Shown: piece after piece, positions 27,109 to 36,559 of the stretch
Numbering within the stretch: the stretch's first letter is position 1
Layout: every line of letters starts with the position of its first letter
Assembly: GCF_024397975.1 (NCBI RefSeq)
Contig: NZ_CP073745.1
Location: forward strand, 3,746,501 to 3,810,500
Direction: 5' to 3'
Source: Bacterioplanoides sp. SCSIO 12839
GTDB taxonomy: Bacteria; Pseudomonadota; Gammaproteobacteria; Pseudomonadales; Oceanobacteraceae
DNA length: 64,000 nucleotides
Program-made: the position numbers and the translations under genes
Notes under the pieces: model-generated
What the model saw: only the letters and a program-made list of their open reading frames with translations
What the model was told of the DNA's origin: nothing
The model's database searches: none

Positions 27109-28053
27109 ATGTCCGTATACACTCCGCTCACTCAGACCCAGGTCGAACTTTTTATGGCCGGTTTCCCTTTGGGTGAGCTGCAACATTACCAAGGCATCGA
27201 AGCCGGTGTCGAAAATACCAACTTTTTTGTCACCACCACTCAGGGCGAGTTTGTCCTGACGTTGTTTGAACAGCATCAGTACGACGAAGTGCGAGAGTTG
27301 GTCACGCTGGCACATCATCTGGGCAAGGCTGGGTTACAGGTTCCAGCCCCGCTGGATGATAAACAAGGTGAGTGGTTACACACATTAGAAAATAAGCCTG
27401 CTATTTTATGCCACCGCTTGCCTGGCAACCATATTGAGCAGCCGTCTGAAGCACACTGCTTCGCCATTGGTGCCGCGTTAGCTGAGCTGCATCAGGCTGC
27501 ACGTGATCTGTCACAAAACCGCCCGGATGAACACGGCCTGGAGTGGGCCAGCAGTATGCGAAGTGATTTGGCCGATGACTTATCCACAGCAGAAAAATCC
27601 CTGCTGGCCGATGAAATACAGTGGCAGCAAGCCAATCAGGCTCAATGGCAATCACTGCCAACAGGTTGGATTCATGGCGATTTGTTTCACGATAACGCCC
27701 TGTTTGTTCGGAGCGAAAGCGCCGATCAGGTGGGTGCTATCCTTGATCTGTACCATGCCAGCTCCGGTGTATTACTGATGGATCTTGCTATTGTCGCCAA
27801 CGACTGGTGCTGCGATAAACAAGGCAACTGGCTGGGCAATAAACAACAATCTTTGCTCGACGGCTACTGCTCAGTTCGGCCACTCTCTGATGCAGAACTG
27901 GCAGGCTGGAATCAAGCACTGCGGGCTGGCGCCTTACGTTGGTGGGTAGGCCGTCTGGCGAACCGTCGCAAGCAACAGCAATCCGGTGCGGAAATGACAG
28001 CCATCAAAGATCCCGGCGAGTATCAGGCCAAGCTGGAGAAACATCGGGCCTGA
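27109..28053 (+). CDS. thrB: Homoserine kinase (ThrB2 type, APH-fold)
   Basis: 314 residues from ATG 27109; the upstream extension would lie in the palindromic repeat. This is the phosphotransferase-fold homoserine kinase found in Pseudomonas and alpha/betaproteobacteria, not the GHMP type. It begins with VYTPLTQTQVELF, has the ENTNFFV strand, the catalytic loop HGDLFHDNALF (about residues 189-199) and the metal-binding ILDLYHA. It makes O-phosphohomoserine for threonine. The order polA-DUF2782-thrB is as in Pseudomonas. The ribosome site is weak. Confidence 0.92.
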   Translation: MSVYTPLTQTQVELFMAGFPLGELQHYQGIEAGVENTNFFVTTTQGEFVLTLFEQHQYDEVRELVTLAHHLGKAGLQVPAPLDDKQGEWLHTLENKPAILCHRLPGNHIEQPSEAHCFAIGAALAELHQAARDLSQNRPDEHGLEWASSMRSDLADDLSTAEKSLLADEIQWQQANQAQWQSLPTGWIHGDLFHDNALFVRSESADQVGAILDLYHASSGVLLMDLAIVANDWCCDKQGNWLGNKQQSLLDGYCSVRPLSDAELAGWNQALRAGALRWWVGRLANRRKQQQSGAEMTAIKDPGEYQAKLEKHRA

Positions 28054-28084
28054 TTAGCCATAGAATTCTGAAACTCGCAAACAC

Positions 28085-28124
28085 AAAAAAGCCGCTGCAA
28101 ACTCATCCTTTGCAGCGGCTTTTT
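28085..28124. terminator. Bidirectional terminator between thrB and cytochrome c5 gene
   Basis: AAAAAAGCCGCTGCAAA and TTTGCAGCGGCTTTTT form a long stem with A/T runs on both sides, suited to terminate both convergent genes. Confidence 0.85.
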
Positions 28125-28148
28125 AGTATCGATTATGTCAGCTGTCGA

Positions 28149-28550
28149 TTAACGGCCAGACATGTAGTTGATCGCGCCCAGGATTTCGTCATCTGAACAG
28201 GTCGCACAGTTACCTTTTGGAGGCATAGCGTTGATACCGTTGATGGCGTTTGCCAGAGTCTGATCCATACCTTTGCTCAGGCGGTCATCCCATGCAGCTT
28301 TGTCGCCATTTTTTGGCGCACCCAGGATGCCAGCACCGTGACAAGCGGCACAAGCGGTGTTGTAAACTTCTTCACCCGAGCGAGGGCCAGACGCTGCGAC
28401 AACAGCACCACCACATTCAGCACCCACACACACTTCGCCAACTGGCTTGATGCGTTCACGAATCTTGTCGTTCTGAGCGTCTGTGTTAGCGAAGGTTTGC
28501 GCCGCTACCAGAGCAGCTGCAGCCAGAATCAAAGCTTTCAGTTGTTTCAC
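28149..28550 (-). CDS. Cytochrome c5 family protein
   Basis: 133 residues from a GTG start at 28550, with GAGGA 9 nt upstream. A signal peptide is visible (ALILAAAALVAAQTFA). One haem site, CAACH, lies near residue 70, with a downstream Met in INAMPPKG as axial ligand and the CATC pair typical of the c5 group. It is longer than the c5 at 44217 because of a ~30-residue N-terminal segment with its own CVGAEC pair. It is a periplasmic electron carrier, partner unknown. A 7-bp inverted repeat (28565-28583) lies just upstream. Confidence 0.88.
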   Translation of the reverse strand: MKQLKALILAAAALVAAQTFANTDAQNDKIRERIKPVGEVCVGAECGGAVVAASGPRSGEEVYNTACAACHGAGILGAPKNGDKAAWDDRLSKGMDQTLANAINGINAMPPKGNCATCSDDEILGAINYMSGR

Positions 28551-28564
28551 GGAAGTGTCCTCTC

Positions 28565-28583
28565 ATAAGCCGCTATGGCTTAT
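28565..28583. promoter_or_regulatory. Inverted repeat upstream of the cytochrome c5 gene
   Basis: ATAAGCC-GCTAT-GGCTTAT lies 15 bp before the start codon and touches the ribosome-site region. It could be a leader hairpin or an operator. It is not an FNR/Anr box. The remaining 28584-28832 holds no gene I can support. Confidence 0.3.
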
Positions 28584-28832
28584 CCATTTATTAAAATAAT
28601 AAAAGTTAAAATCGGCGGGCATTATAACGGCATTTTGTGGGGGTTTAAATTCTGATCGCCCATAAAGCACTGATCAAACTCAAAACTTGGTCACTTTTCG
28701 TGCGGTTTCCTGCCCTGAGCCTTGTTGATGACTGGCTTTCACGCATGGTCACTCATGTTACAGTCAGCTAAGGTTAAGCTTTCAGGCATCATATTGCCGA
28801 CGATATCAGCGTCACCTGTTATGGAAACCACC

Positions 28833-29954
28833 ATGAAACGCCGCCATCTACTCACATTATTACCCGCTGCCCTGTTAGTACCCAGCGGTTTGTTATTGCC
28901 AGCCTACGCCACTCGCGCAGAAACCGAGTTTGAGCGCTACAAACGCCAGCAACAAGCGGGTGTGGATAACTTAAAACGTGACTGGCAGCGCTACCGTAGC
29001 AACTATCGCCAGGCCTATCGCAGTTATCAGCGCAAAGTCAGCGCGATTTGGGCCTCCCCTGAGTTGTCAGGAAAAACCCAATGGGTTGAATATGGCAACG
29101 ACCTGAAAACCAAACGTGTGGTCGACTTTGAGCGCAATGAAGTACGGCTGTCGTTCACCAATATTGATGGTGCACGCTTATCTGAAAAACGCATCCGCGC
29201 TGAATTTGAAAAGGTAATCGCCGCCACCATTGGCAAGTCCTATCAGCATGATCCGGTATTAGGGGATGCCGCCGGTAAGCAAGCACCCACATCGGCTGAT
29301 AGTGTCACCCAGATCGCGGCAGACGATATCAATCGCTTATTAGAGCAGGCGAAACAACAGCAGGAAACAACCCGTAAAGGGGATGTGATTACCGTCACCA
29401 TTCCTCTGAACGCCGATGCTGTGCCACAACGCGCCCAAGGCTATCTGCCTGCGGTAAAAGCCGCTGCCCGCAAATGGAATGTCCCCGTGCCGCTGGTCCT
29501 CGCCATTATGCAAACCGAATCGGCGTTCAACCCGATGGCACGCAGCCATATTCCGGCCTTTGGCCTGATGCAGATTGTCCCGGGCAGCGCCGGTCGTGAT
29601 GCCAGCAAACATGCCTACGGCCGTGAGCGTTTATTATCCGGCTCCGAACTGTTTCAGCCAGAAACCAATATTGAACTGGGATGCGCCTACCTGAACCTGC
29701 TGGATACCCGTTATTTAAAAGCCATTACTAACCCCAGGAGCCGCCAGTTCTGCACCATTGCCGCCTACAACACAGGGGCAGGCAATGTCGCCCGTGCCTT
29801 TAGTGGCAACACCTCGGTATCGGCTGCGGCCAAACGTATCAATGCCATGACACCCACTCAGGTGTATGCGCATTTACGTCAAAACTTAAAGTACGAAGAA
29901 GCGCGCAATTATATTTATAAAGTGACGCAGGCCATGCCCGCGTATCAGGCATAG
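28833..29954 (+). CDS. Lytic murein transglycosylase, MltC-like (DUF3393 + SLT)
   Basis: 373 residues from ATG 28833, which has GGAAA six nt upstream and starts the signal peptide (HLLTLLPAALLVPSGLLLPA). Residues ~30-190 match the MltC N-terminal region (FERYKRQQQAG..., VVDFERNEVRLSF). The SLT domain follows, with MQTESAFNPMARS (catalytic Glu near residue 228), AFGLMQIVP and AAYNTGAGNVARAF. It cleaves the MurNAc-GlcNAc bond with 1,6-anhydro ring formation. No lipobox is apparent, unlike E. coli MltC, so it is probably periplasmic and soluble. Confidence 0.88.
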   Translation: MKRRHLLTLLPAALLVPSGLLLPAYATRAETEFERYKRQQQAGVDNLKRDWQRYRSNYRQAYRSYQRKVSAIWASPELSGKTQWVEYGNDLKTKRVVDFERNEVRLSFTNIDGARLSEKRIRAEFEKVIAATIGKSYQHDPVLGDAAGKQAPTSADSVTQIAADDINRLLEQAKQQQETTRKGDVITVTIPLNADAVPQRAQGYLPAVKAAARKWNVPVPLVLAIMQTESAFNPMARSHIPAFGLMQIVPGSAGRDASKHAYGRERLLSGSELFQPETNIELGCAYLNLLDTRYLKAITNPRSRQFCTIAAYNTGAGNVARAFSGNTSVSAAAKRINAMTPTQVYAHLRQNLKYEEARNYIYKVTQAMPAYQA

Positions 29955-29975
29955 ATTTCATATCGGGATACAATC

Positions 29976-31241
29976 ATGCAACCCAAAGTTTTTTTATTAC
30001 TCACCGGTGACGAACTGCTTAGCGGTGATGTTGTCGACAGCAACAGCGCCATGCTGGCTGATCAGTTGGCAACACTGGGGCTGCGGCCAGGTAAAAAAGT
30101 GACTGTCGGTGACGACATGGCTGATTTAGTCATTGAAATGAACGCCCTGACAGAAGCGGCCGATGTTCTGATTATGAATGGTGGTCTTGGGCCAACCGAA
30201 GACGATAAAACGGCACAGGCATTGGCAGAAGTATTGGGTGTTGAGCTGGAAGAAAATCCCATTGCTCTGGCACAGATCGAACAATGGTGTGCCCAACGTA
30301 ATTACCCAATGAACCCGGCGAATCAGAAACAAGCCCTGCTGCCCAAAGGTGTCAACATCATTGAAAATACCCGTGGCAGTGCCCCCGGTTTTTATTGTGA
30401 ACACAATCAATGCCTGATGTTTTTTACTCCCGGCGTGCCACACGAATTAAAAGCCATGACCGAGCTGGCGATTTTGCCTGCCATTCAGCAACAGTTCACA
30501 ACCATTGAGCCACACTCCACCAAGCGTCTGCAGGTATTTGGTATCGGAGAATCTTCGCTGCAATTGAAGTTACGCAAACACATTGCTGATTGGCCAGAGG
30601 ATGTGGAGTTAGGTTTTCGTGCCGCCAGTGCCCAGGTTGAAGTAAAACTCACCGCACGCACACAAGCCGCCGAAAACAAACTCGATGATCTGGCACAGCG
30701 GGTCAAACAGGTATTAGGCGCTCATGTGATCGGTGAAGGTTCGGTTCAGTTGGCTCAGCTATTGGTTGAACAACTGGCAGCACAAGGTCAAACCCTCACT
30801 ACAGCCGAATCCTGTACTGGCGGTTTAATTGCTTCGCGTATCACGGGCATCGCCGGTTCTTCGGCAGTATTTGGTGCGGGTTTTGTCACCTACTCCAATG
30901 AAATGAAGCAACAGATGATTGCAGTGCAGGAGTCTACATTGGCTGAACATGGTGCAGTATCTGAAGCCGTTGTTGCGGAAATGGCTCGTGGCGCACTGGC
31001 CAAAAGCGGCAGTGACTGGGCCGTTGCGGTGAGTGGCATTGCCGGGCCAGGCGGCGGCAGTGACGACAAGCCGGTGGGCACCGTGTGGCTGGCCTGGGGC
31101 CATAGCCAAAATCTTAAAACGGTGAAACTGTTTTTACCGTTTGAAAGAAAGCGCTTTCAGCATTTTGTTGCCAACGCCGCACTGGATCTGATCCGGCGGG
31201 AGGTATTAAACATTGAGGAAAAGCCCAACTATTTTCCCTGA
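29976..31241 (+). CDS. cinA: CinA-family protein (COG1058 domain + nicotinamide-nucleotide amidase)
   Basis: 421 residues, full-length two-domain CinA. The N-terminal MoCF-like domain shows LTGDELLSGDVVDSNSAML and MNGGLGPTEDDKT. The C-terminal domain shows TAESCTGGLIASRITG and AVSGIAGPGG, the deamidase motif of PncC-type enzymes that return NMN to the NAD pathway. It is 21 bp after the transglycosylase gene and is probably co-transcribed with it. No recA neighbour is present, unlike in many bacteria. Confidence 0.93.
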   Translation: MQPKVFLLLTGDELLSGDVVDSNSAMLADQLATLGLRPGKKVTVGDDMADLVIEMNALTEAADVLIMNGGLGPTEDDKTAQALAEVLGVELEENPIALAQIEQWCAQRNYPMNPANQKQALLPKGVNIIENTRGSAPGFYCEHNQCLMFFTPGVPHELKAMTELAILPAIQQQFTTIEPHSTKRLQVFGIGESSLQLKLRKHIADWPEDVELGFRAASAQVEVKLTARTQAAENKLDDLAQRVKQVLGAHVIGEGSVQLAQLLVEQLAAQGQTLTTAESCTGGLIASRITGIAGSSAVFGAGFVTYSNEMKQQMIAVQESTLAEHGAVSEAVVAEMARGALAKSGSDWAVAVSGIAGPGGGSDDKPVGTVWLAWGHSQNLKTVKLFLPFERKRFQHFVANAALDLIRREVLNIEEKPNYFP

Positions 31242-31301
31242 GGCTTGTTAGAAGTGACCGCACCACGTTAGAGTAATTGTATTCATCACAGGAAAAGATC
31301 T

Positions 31302-31499
31302 ATGAAATCCTACATTCAAGTTATTGGCCTGGCACTGATGCTGCCTTTGTTATCGCTACACACGGGTTGCACTCTGAAAGTGGCGGCCCCGGAAAAACCC
31401 ATCACCATCAACCTCAACGTGAAAATCGAGCATGAGGTACGGGTTAAGGTCGAAAAAGACCTGGAAAATTTGTTTGAGTCTGAAGACGATTTGTTCTGA
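31302..31499 (+). CDS. YnbE-like lipoprotein
   Basis: 65 residues with a lipoprotein signal: hydrophobic core LALMLPLLSL and lipobox HTGC at about residues 21-24. The mature part TLKVAAPEKPITINLNVKIEHEVRVKVEKDLE matches YnbE, an outer-membrane lipoprotein that partners the AsmA-like YdbH in E. coli to bridge the envelope. A YdbL-like gene follows 22 bp later, but no ydbH-like gene precedes it here. Confidence 0.85.
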   Translation: MKSYIQVIGLALMLPLLSLHTGCTLKVAAPEKPITINLNVKIEHEVRVKVEKDLENLFESEDDLF

Positions 31500-31521
31500 T
31501 CACAGCATAAGGAATATCACT

Positions 31522-31842
31522 ATGAAAAATTTGACTGTATTACTGACCGCCATGCTGTTTTCCCTGTCGGCCTGGGCACTGGATCTGGGCACCGCTAAAA
31601 GCCAGAAGCTGGTAGGCGAGAAAAATAATGGTTACCTGGGTTTATTGGTTAGCAGCAATACCGATGCTGCGGCACTCATTGCAGAAATCAATAACAAGCG
31701 CAAAGCGAAATACCAGCAGATAGCCAACAAACAAAACACCCAGCTGGCAAACATAGAAAAAATTGCCGGAGAAAAACTGACCACCAAAGCCAAAGCGGCA
31801 GGTCAGGCTTATCAGGACGCTAACGGCAGCTGGGTCAAATAA
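31522..31842 (+). CDS. YdbL family protein (DUF1318)
   Basis: 106 residues from ATG 31522, with AAGGAA upstream. Signal peptide MKNLTVLLTAMLFSLSAWA. The mature part has GTAKSQKLVGEKNNGYLGL, EINNKRKAKYQQIA and a terminal YQDANGSWVK, all DUF1318/YdbL features. A periplasmic protein thought to modulate the YdbH-YnbE bridge. It sits between the YnbE-like gene and lemA. Confidence 0.88.
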   Translation: MKNLTVLLTAMLFSLSAWALDLGTAKSQKLVGEKNNGYLGLLVSSNTDAAALIAEINNKRKAKYQQIANKQNTQLANIEKIAGEKLTTKAKAAGQAYQDANGSWVK

Positions 31843-31869
31843 CTCACTTATACAATCAGGAAATACGCC

Positions 31870-32466
31870 ATGGAAATCAGCACGATTGTCACACTGGTTA
31901 TTATCGCGCTAATCATCATTTATGTGATTGGCATCTATAACAAATTGGTGATGCTGAAAAACCGTTACGAAAATGGTTTTTCACAAATTGAAGTTCAGTT
32001 AAAACGTCGTTATGACCTGATCCCCAATCTGGTTGAAACCGCCAAGGCGTACCTGAAACACGAGAGTGAAACACTGGAAGCCGTTGTTGCTGCACGAAAT
32101 GAAGCAGCAGCGGGTTTAAAAGCGGCGGCGCAACATCCGGGGGCAGCCGATGCTATGAAACAGCTGGCAGGGGCAGAAGGAGCATTAGCTGGTGCCATGG
32201 GACGCCTTAACGTAACTATGGAAGCTTACCCGGATCTGAAAGCCAATCAAAATATGATGCAGGTTTCAGAAGAGCTGAGCAGCACCGAAAATAAAATTGC
32301 CTTTGCTCGCCAGGCATTTAATGACGCTGTCACCGCTTACAACACCTACCGCCAGTCATTTCCACCGGTCTTTTTTGCCAATACGTTTGGTCATTCTACG
32401 GATGCAGAATTGTTAGAGTTTGAAGACAGCGCCCAAATTCAGGCCGCACCTAAAGTTTCTTTCTAG
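31870..32466 (+). CDS. lemA: LemA family protein
   Basis: 198 residues. One N-terminal transmembrane helix (IVTLVIIALIIIYVIGIYN) followed by the LemA helical domain, with NRYENGFSQIEVQLKRRYDLIPNLVETAKAYL and RQAFNDAVTAYNTYRQSFP. Usually an outward-facing membrane protein of unknown biochemical role. It is followed, 63 bp later, by an M48 protease, the recurrent LemA-HtpX-type pair. Confidence 0.92.
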   Translation: MEISTIVTLVIIALIIIYVIGIYNKLVMLKNRYENGFSQIEVQLKRRYDLIPNLVETAKAYLKHESETLEAVVAARNEAAAGLKAAAQHPGAADAMKQLAGAEGALAGAMGRLNVTMEAYPDLKANQNMMQVSEELSSTENKIAFARQAFNDAVTAYNTYRQSFPPVFFANTFGHSTDAELLEFEDSAQIQAAPKVSF

Positions 32467-32529
32467 CCTCTGCACTTCCCGGCACCTGCCGGGAAGTGAT
32501 TCTTCGCTCCATCAATTCAAGGTTTACCT

Positions 32530-34569
32530 ATGGATTTCTTCAGCCATCAGGACCAGGCCCGGAAACGTACCGGCCAACTGGTTGCACTCTTCTCCCTGGC
32601 CGTCATAACCCTGATTGTCTTATTAAATCTGTTGGTGGCAACTGTACTCTGGTATGGCGACGAACAGTTTATTGGCCAATATCAGGATGTGGTGAATCTG
32701 GCAGATGACCCAACTACCGGCATGCCAACAACACCGACCATTTTGGATTACGTCACTATCGAACAGTGGTCTTTGATTACTCTGGGCGTTCTGGTGGTGA
32801 TTGGAGCGGCCAGTTTATTTAAATGGCTGGCGTTAAAGGGCGGAGGAAAAAGTGTTGCGGAATCGTTAGGTGGTCGCTTACTCAACCCAGATAGCAATAA
32901 CTTTTACGAAAAACGTTTATTAAATGTGGTCGAAGAAATGGCCATTGCCTCCGGCATGCCAGTACCACCAGTCTATGTATTACCCGATAACAGCATCAAT
33001 GCCTTTGCGGCCGGATATCAGCCATCAGACGCTGTGGTAGGCGTGACCAAAGGCTGTATGGAACAGTTAACCAGAGACCAGTTGCAGGGCGTTATTGCCC
33101 ATGAATTCAGCCATATTTTTAATGGTGATATGCGCTTAAATATTCGTTTGATGGCGATTTTGTTCGGTATTTTATTTATCGGTATGATTGGCCGTTTCTT
33201 ATTTGAAGCGGCACTGCATGGTGGCCGACACCGTTCCAGCAATGATAAAAACAACCCGCTGCCACTGCTTGCGATTGGTGGTGGTTTAATGGTGATTGGT
33301 TACGGCGGGGTGTTTTTTGGCAACCTCATTAAATCGGCGGTATCACGTCAACGTGAGTTTTTAGCCGACGCTTCAGCCGTGCAATTTACCCGCAACCCGG
33401 ATAGCATTGGCGGTGCATTAAAAGTAATTGGTTATGGTGCTGGCAGCGAAATTGACTCACCAGAGCGTGACGAAACGTCCCATTTATTTTTTGGCCAGGC
33501 ATTGCCCTTCCGCTTTGGCTGGTTTCAGACCCATCCACCGATTGATGAGCGTATTCAGCGTGTCGACAAACACTGGAACGGGCAATATCTGGCACCCCAA
33601 AGCCGGCAGCAAGCAGAGCAGGAATCACCACAGTTTGTTTCAGCTGACAACACTAATACTGACACCGATAAACTGGCTGCGGTTGCTGCGACGGTTACAG
33701 CTGCTGCGTCATTAGCCGGAAAAGCCCCGATTGACTATCAGGCACCCGAAACACAAACACCAGAAACACAGGCACCAGACCCAGAAGAAATTTCAACCCA
33801 AGCCCTATCAAATCAGGCATTGCAAAAACTCACCGATGCCGCCCATGAAACTTACAGTGCGCGTGCATTGTTATTTGTTTTATTACTCGCGCCCAAAGAG
33901 CGATTGGTACACGATCAACAACTGGATATGATCCGCCAGACGCACGGTACTGATTTATTTAAAACCGTACTGCGCTTTATTCCTTTGTCAGAACAATTAA
34001 ATACCAAAGAACGCTTACCTCTGGTTGAAAAAGCCTTCCCGGCATTAAAGCAGTTGTCTGCGGTGCAATACCAGGAGTTCCGTACCACCATTGTTCAGCT
34101 TGCCAAAGCCGATGGTGAAATTGATATTTTTGAATGGTGTTTATACCGATTGGTATTGCGTTACCTGGAACCAACATTCAGTGAAGTGAAACCCATTAAG
34201 GCTAAATATAATAAAGCTGAAAAACTCAGCTCAGAGATTGCCACGGTATTATCGTACCTGGCTCATTATGGTCATGACTCGCAGCCCGCTGCGGAAGCCG
34301 CATTTAACAGTGCAATTGACGCGGCTGGCTTTGATTCCACCAAGGTTTCTTTGCAACCACATAATACTTCATTAAAACCGTTAAACCTGGCGCTGGCAAA
34401 ACTGACCGAGGCTTACCCTCATGTAAAAGGCCGGATTATTAAATCACTGGCAACATGTGTGCAGGCCGATGATCAATTACGCAGCATTGAGCTGGATATT
34501 GTGCGCACTATCGCAGCCATTTTAGAAAGTCCGGTGCCGGGGTTGTTTGATGATTCCGGCACTCATTAA
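32530..34569 (+). CDS. M48 family membrane metallopeptidase with C-terminal helical extension
   Basis: 679 residues, about twice HtpX. Membrane segments near residues 20-42 and 75-95; the zinc site HEFSH near residue 191 with a downstream Glu in REFLADASAV; two more hydrophobic segments (LMAILFGILFIGMIG, LLAIGGGLMVIGYGGVF). The protease part ends by ~360. A Pro/Thr/Gln-rich linker (~400-425, with repeated PETQ units) then leads to a ~240-residue alpha-helical region carrying AKADGEIDIFEWCLYRLV, which resembles TerB-like domains. The family acts in membrane-protein quality control. Confidence 0.88.
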   Translation: MDFFSHQDQARKRTGQLVALFSLAVITLIVLLNLLVATVLWYGDEQFIGQYQDVVNLADDPTTGMPTTPTILDYVTIEQWSLITLGVLVVIGAASLFKWLALKGGGKSVAESLGGRLLNPDSNNFYEKRLLNVVEEMAIASGMPVPPVYVLPDNSINAFAAGYQPSDAVVGVTKGCMEQLTRDQLQGVIAHEFSHIFNGDMRLNIRLMAILFGILFIGMIGRFLFEAALHGGRHRSSNDKNNPLPLLAIGGGLMVIGYGGVFFGNLIKSAVSRQREFLADASAVQFTRNPDSIGGALKVIGYGAGSEIDSPERDETSHLFFGQALPFRFGWFQTHPPIDERIQRVDKHWNGQYLAPQSRQQAEQESPQFVSADNTNTDTDKLAAVAATVTAAASLAGKAPIDYQAPETQTPETQAPDPEEISTQALSNQALQKLTDAAHETYSARALLFVLLLAPKERLVHDQQLDMIRQTHGTDLFKTVLRFIPLSEQLNTKERLPLVEKAFPALKQLSAVQYQEFRTTIVQLAKADGEIDIFEWCLYRLVLRYLEPTFSEVKPIKAKYNKAEKLSSEIATVLSYLAHYGHDSQPAAEAAFNSAIDAAGFDSTKVSLQPHNTSLKPLNLALAKLTEAYPHVKGRIIKSLATCVQADDQLRSIELDIVRTIAAILESPVPGLFDDSGTH

Positions 34570-34581
34570 TTTTGAGGAGTG

Positions 34582-36345
34582 TTAACAGGCCTTTGTCTGC
34601 GATTCGGAATTAAACTGCAACTCAGCTAAACGCTTATACAGCGGTGAATTGTTTAATAATTCCTGATGCGACCCAATCGCCACCAGCTTGCCATGATCAA
34701 ACACGGCAATACGATCGACATGTGCCACGGTGGCTAAGCGATGGGCAATAATAAAGGTGGTGCGATCTTTCATCAGCTCATCCAGTGCCTGCTGTACCAG
34801 ATGTTCACTTTGGGCATCCAATGCACTGGTGGCTTCGTCTAGCAGTAAGATTTCCGGATCTCGTAATATCGCTCTGGCTATCGCCAGGCGTTGCTTCTGA
34901 CCACCGGATAATTTTACGCCTTGTTCACCTAAGAAGGACTGATATTGTTCAGGTAGTTGCTCGATAAACTCGTCGGCATGAGCCGCTTTTGCTGCCGCCA
35001 GAATTTCTGCTTCAGTGGCATCCGGTTTACCGTATCTCAGGTTATCCCCAACGTTAGCACTGAATAACACTGGCTGTTGTGGCACTAACGCAAATTGGCT
35101 GCGCAGCTCCTGCAGATTCCAGTCTTTGATTTTTTTGCCATGTAATAAAATATCGCCTTGCTGCGGGTCACGAAAACGCAGTAATAAATCAAACAAGGTC
35201 GATTTACCCGCACCAGAAGGGCCAACCAGAGCGATACGTTCACCGGGTTTAATATCTAATGTTAAATCGGCAATGGCCTGACGATCAGGACGTGATGGGT
35301 AGTGATAACCCACCTGTTGAAAGCTTAATAAAGAATCGGACGCGTTAGCCGCTGGAGCAGGTTCTGCCGCGGGTTCATTCTGCTCGGGCGATTGTATTTC
35401 AGCTTCGGTGGCTAATAACTCACGAATGCGTTCCGCGGCTCCGGCTGCCCGTTGAACTTCACCATATACTTCGGTAACAGCTGCTAATGAGCCTGCCACC
35501 ATAATGGCGTAAAACACAAAGGCAGCTAATTCACCGCCGGACAGTTTACCGGCAATCACATCACTGCCGCCGATATACAACATGCCCGCGACAGAACCCA
35601 TCACCAGCATCATCACCAACATAATTAAAAACGCACGCTGGCGAATTCGACGCAGAGCAACATCGAATGCACCTTCGGCGGCATCGCCGAACTGTTGGGT
35701 CACAATATCTTCACGGGTAAAAGCCTGAACCACTTTAATATGCTGCAGACTTTCCCCCGCCCAGGCGCCCACGCTGGCAATTTTATCCTGACTGTCGCGC
35801 GATAATTTTTTCACCTTGCGGCCAAAATAAATCATCGGAAAAACAATCAGGGGAACGGCAATTAAAACAATTAAACTGAGTTTTAAATTGCTGATAAACA
35901 TCAACGTGATGCCACCCATAAAGGTCAGCGCGTTCCGCAGTGCAAATGAGAAAGAAGAACCAATCACGGTTTGTAGCAGCGTAGTATCCGTAGTCACCCG
36001 GCTCTGAATTTCTCCGGCGAGATTCTCCTCAAAGAAGCTGGGCGGCAGGCTGACCAGATGTTGATACAGCTGTTTGCGAATATCCGCCACCACCCGTTCA
36101 CCCAACCAGGAAATCATAAAGAAGCGGAAGTAAGCACCAATCGAAACCAGCACCACCAACACGCCAAACATGCTTAGCGCATCGGCCAGGCCTTCAGTGG
36201 ATTGTGCAGCAAAACCGTTATCCACCATCAGGCGTACGCCCTGGCCCAGACCTAACGTCAGGCCTGCAGTCATCACCAGCGCCACGATGGCAATGGTTAA
36301 ACGGAGTTTATAAGGGCGAACAAATTGCCAGAGCCAGCGCAGCAT
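34582..36345 (-). CDS. ABC transporter, fused permease-ATPase (MsbA/LmrA-like exporter)
   Basis: 587 residues, a half-transporter that works as a homodimer. Six predicted membrane helices lie in residues ~10-300, with the loop segment LPPSFFEENLAGEIQSRVTTD near the coupling region. The nucleotide-binding domain has Walker A GPSGAGKST near 373, Q-loop, signature LSGGQKQR near 480 and Walker B ILLLDEATSALD near 498. Substrate cannot be inferred; lipids or drugs are usual for this group. It converges on the M48 gene with 12 bp between stops. Confidence 0.88.
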   Translation of the reverse strand: MLRWLWQFVRPYKLRLTIAIVALVMTAGLTLGLGQGVRLMVDNGFAAQSTEGLADALSMFGVLVVLVSIGAYFRFFMISWLGERVVADIRKQLYQHLVSLPPSFFEENLAGEIQSRVTTDTTLLQTVIGSSFSFALRNALTFMGGITLMFISNLKLSLIVLIAVPLIVFPMIYFGRKVKKLSRDSQDKIASVGAWAGESLQHIKVVQAFTREDIVTQQFGDAAEGAFDVALRRIRQRAFLIMLVMMLVMGSVAGMLYIGGSDVIAGKLSGGELAAFVFYAIMVAGSLAAVTEVYGEVQRAAGAAERIRELLATEAEIQSPEQNEPAAEPAPAANASDSLLSFQQVGYHYPSRPDRQAIADLTLDIKPGERIALVGPSGAGKSTLFDLLLRFRDPQQGDILLHGKKIKDWNLQELRSQFALVPQQPVLFSANVGDNLRYGKPDATEAEILAAAKAAHADEFIEQLPEQYQSFLGEQGVKLSGGQKQRLAIARAILRDPEILLLDEATSALDAQSEHLVQQALDELMKDRTTFIIAHRLATVAHVDRIAVFDHGKLVAIGSHQELLNNSPLYKRLAELQFNSESQTKAC

Positions 36346-36559
36346 AAGGGTCTTCTTGTAGGAATCATGGTGTGGATAAGTGCCTGAAGGCTAACGACTC
36401 AGGGGATTATCGGCAAGGTGATATCCGGTAATGCAGTGTTCCACTCGGCTGATGCTGTAAAGCGTTCGAGTCAAACCACTGGCCATTGTGAACCTTTCCC
36501 TTCTGCGCCACTCTCACATAGAATGGTGACTTAACGCCGAAGCTTTCCCGTCTAAGTTT

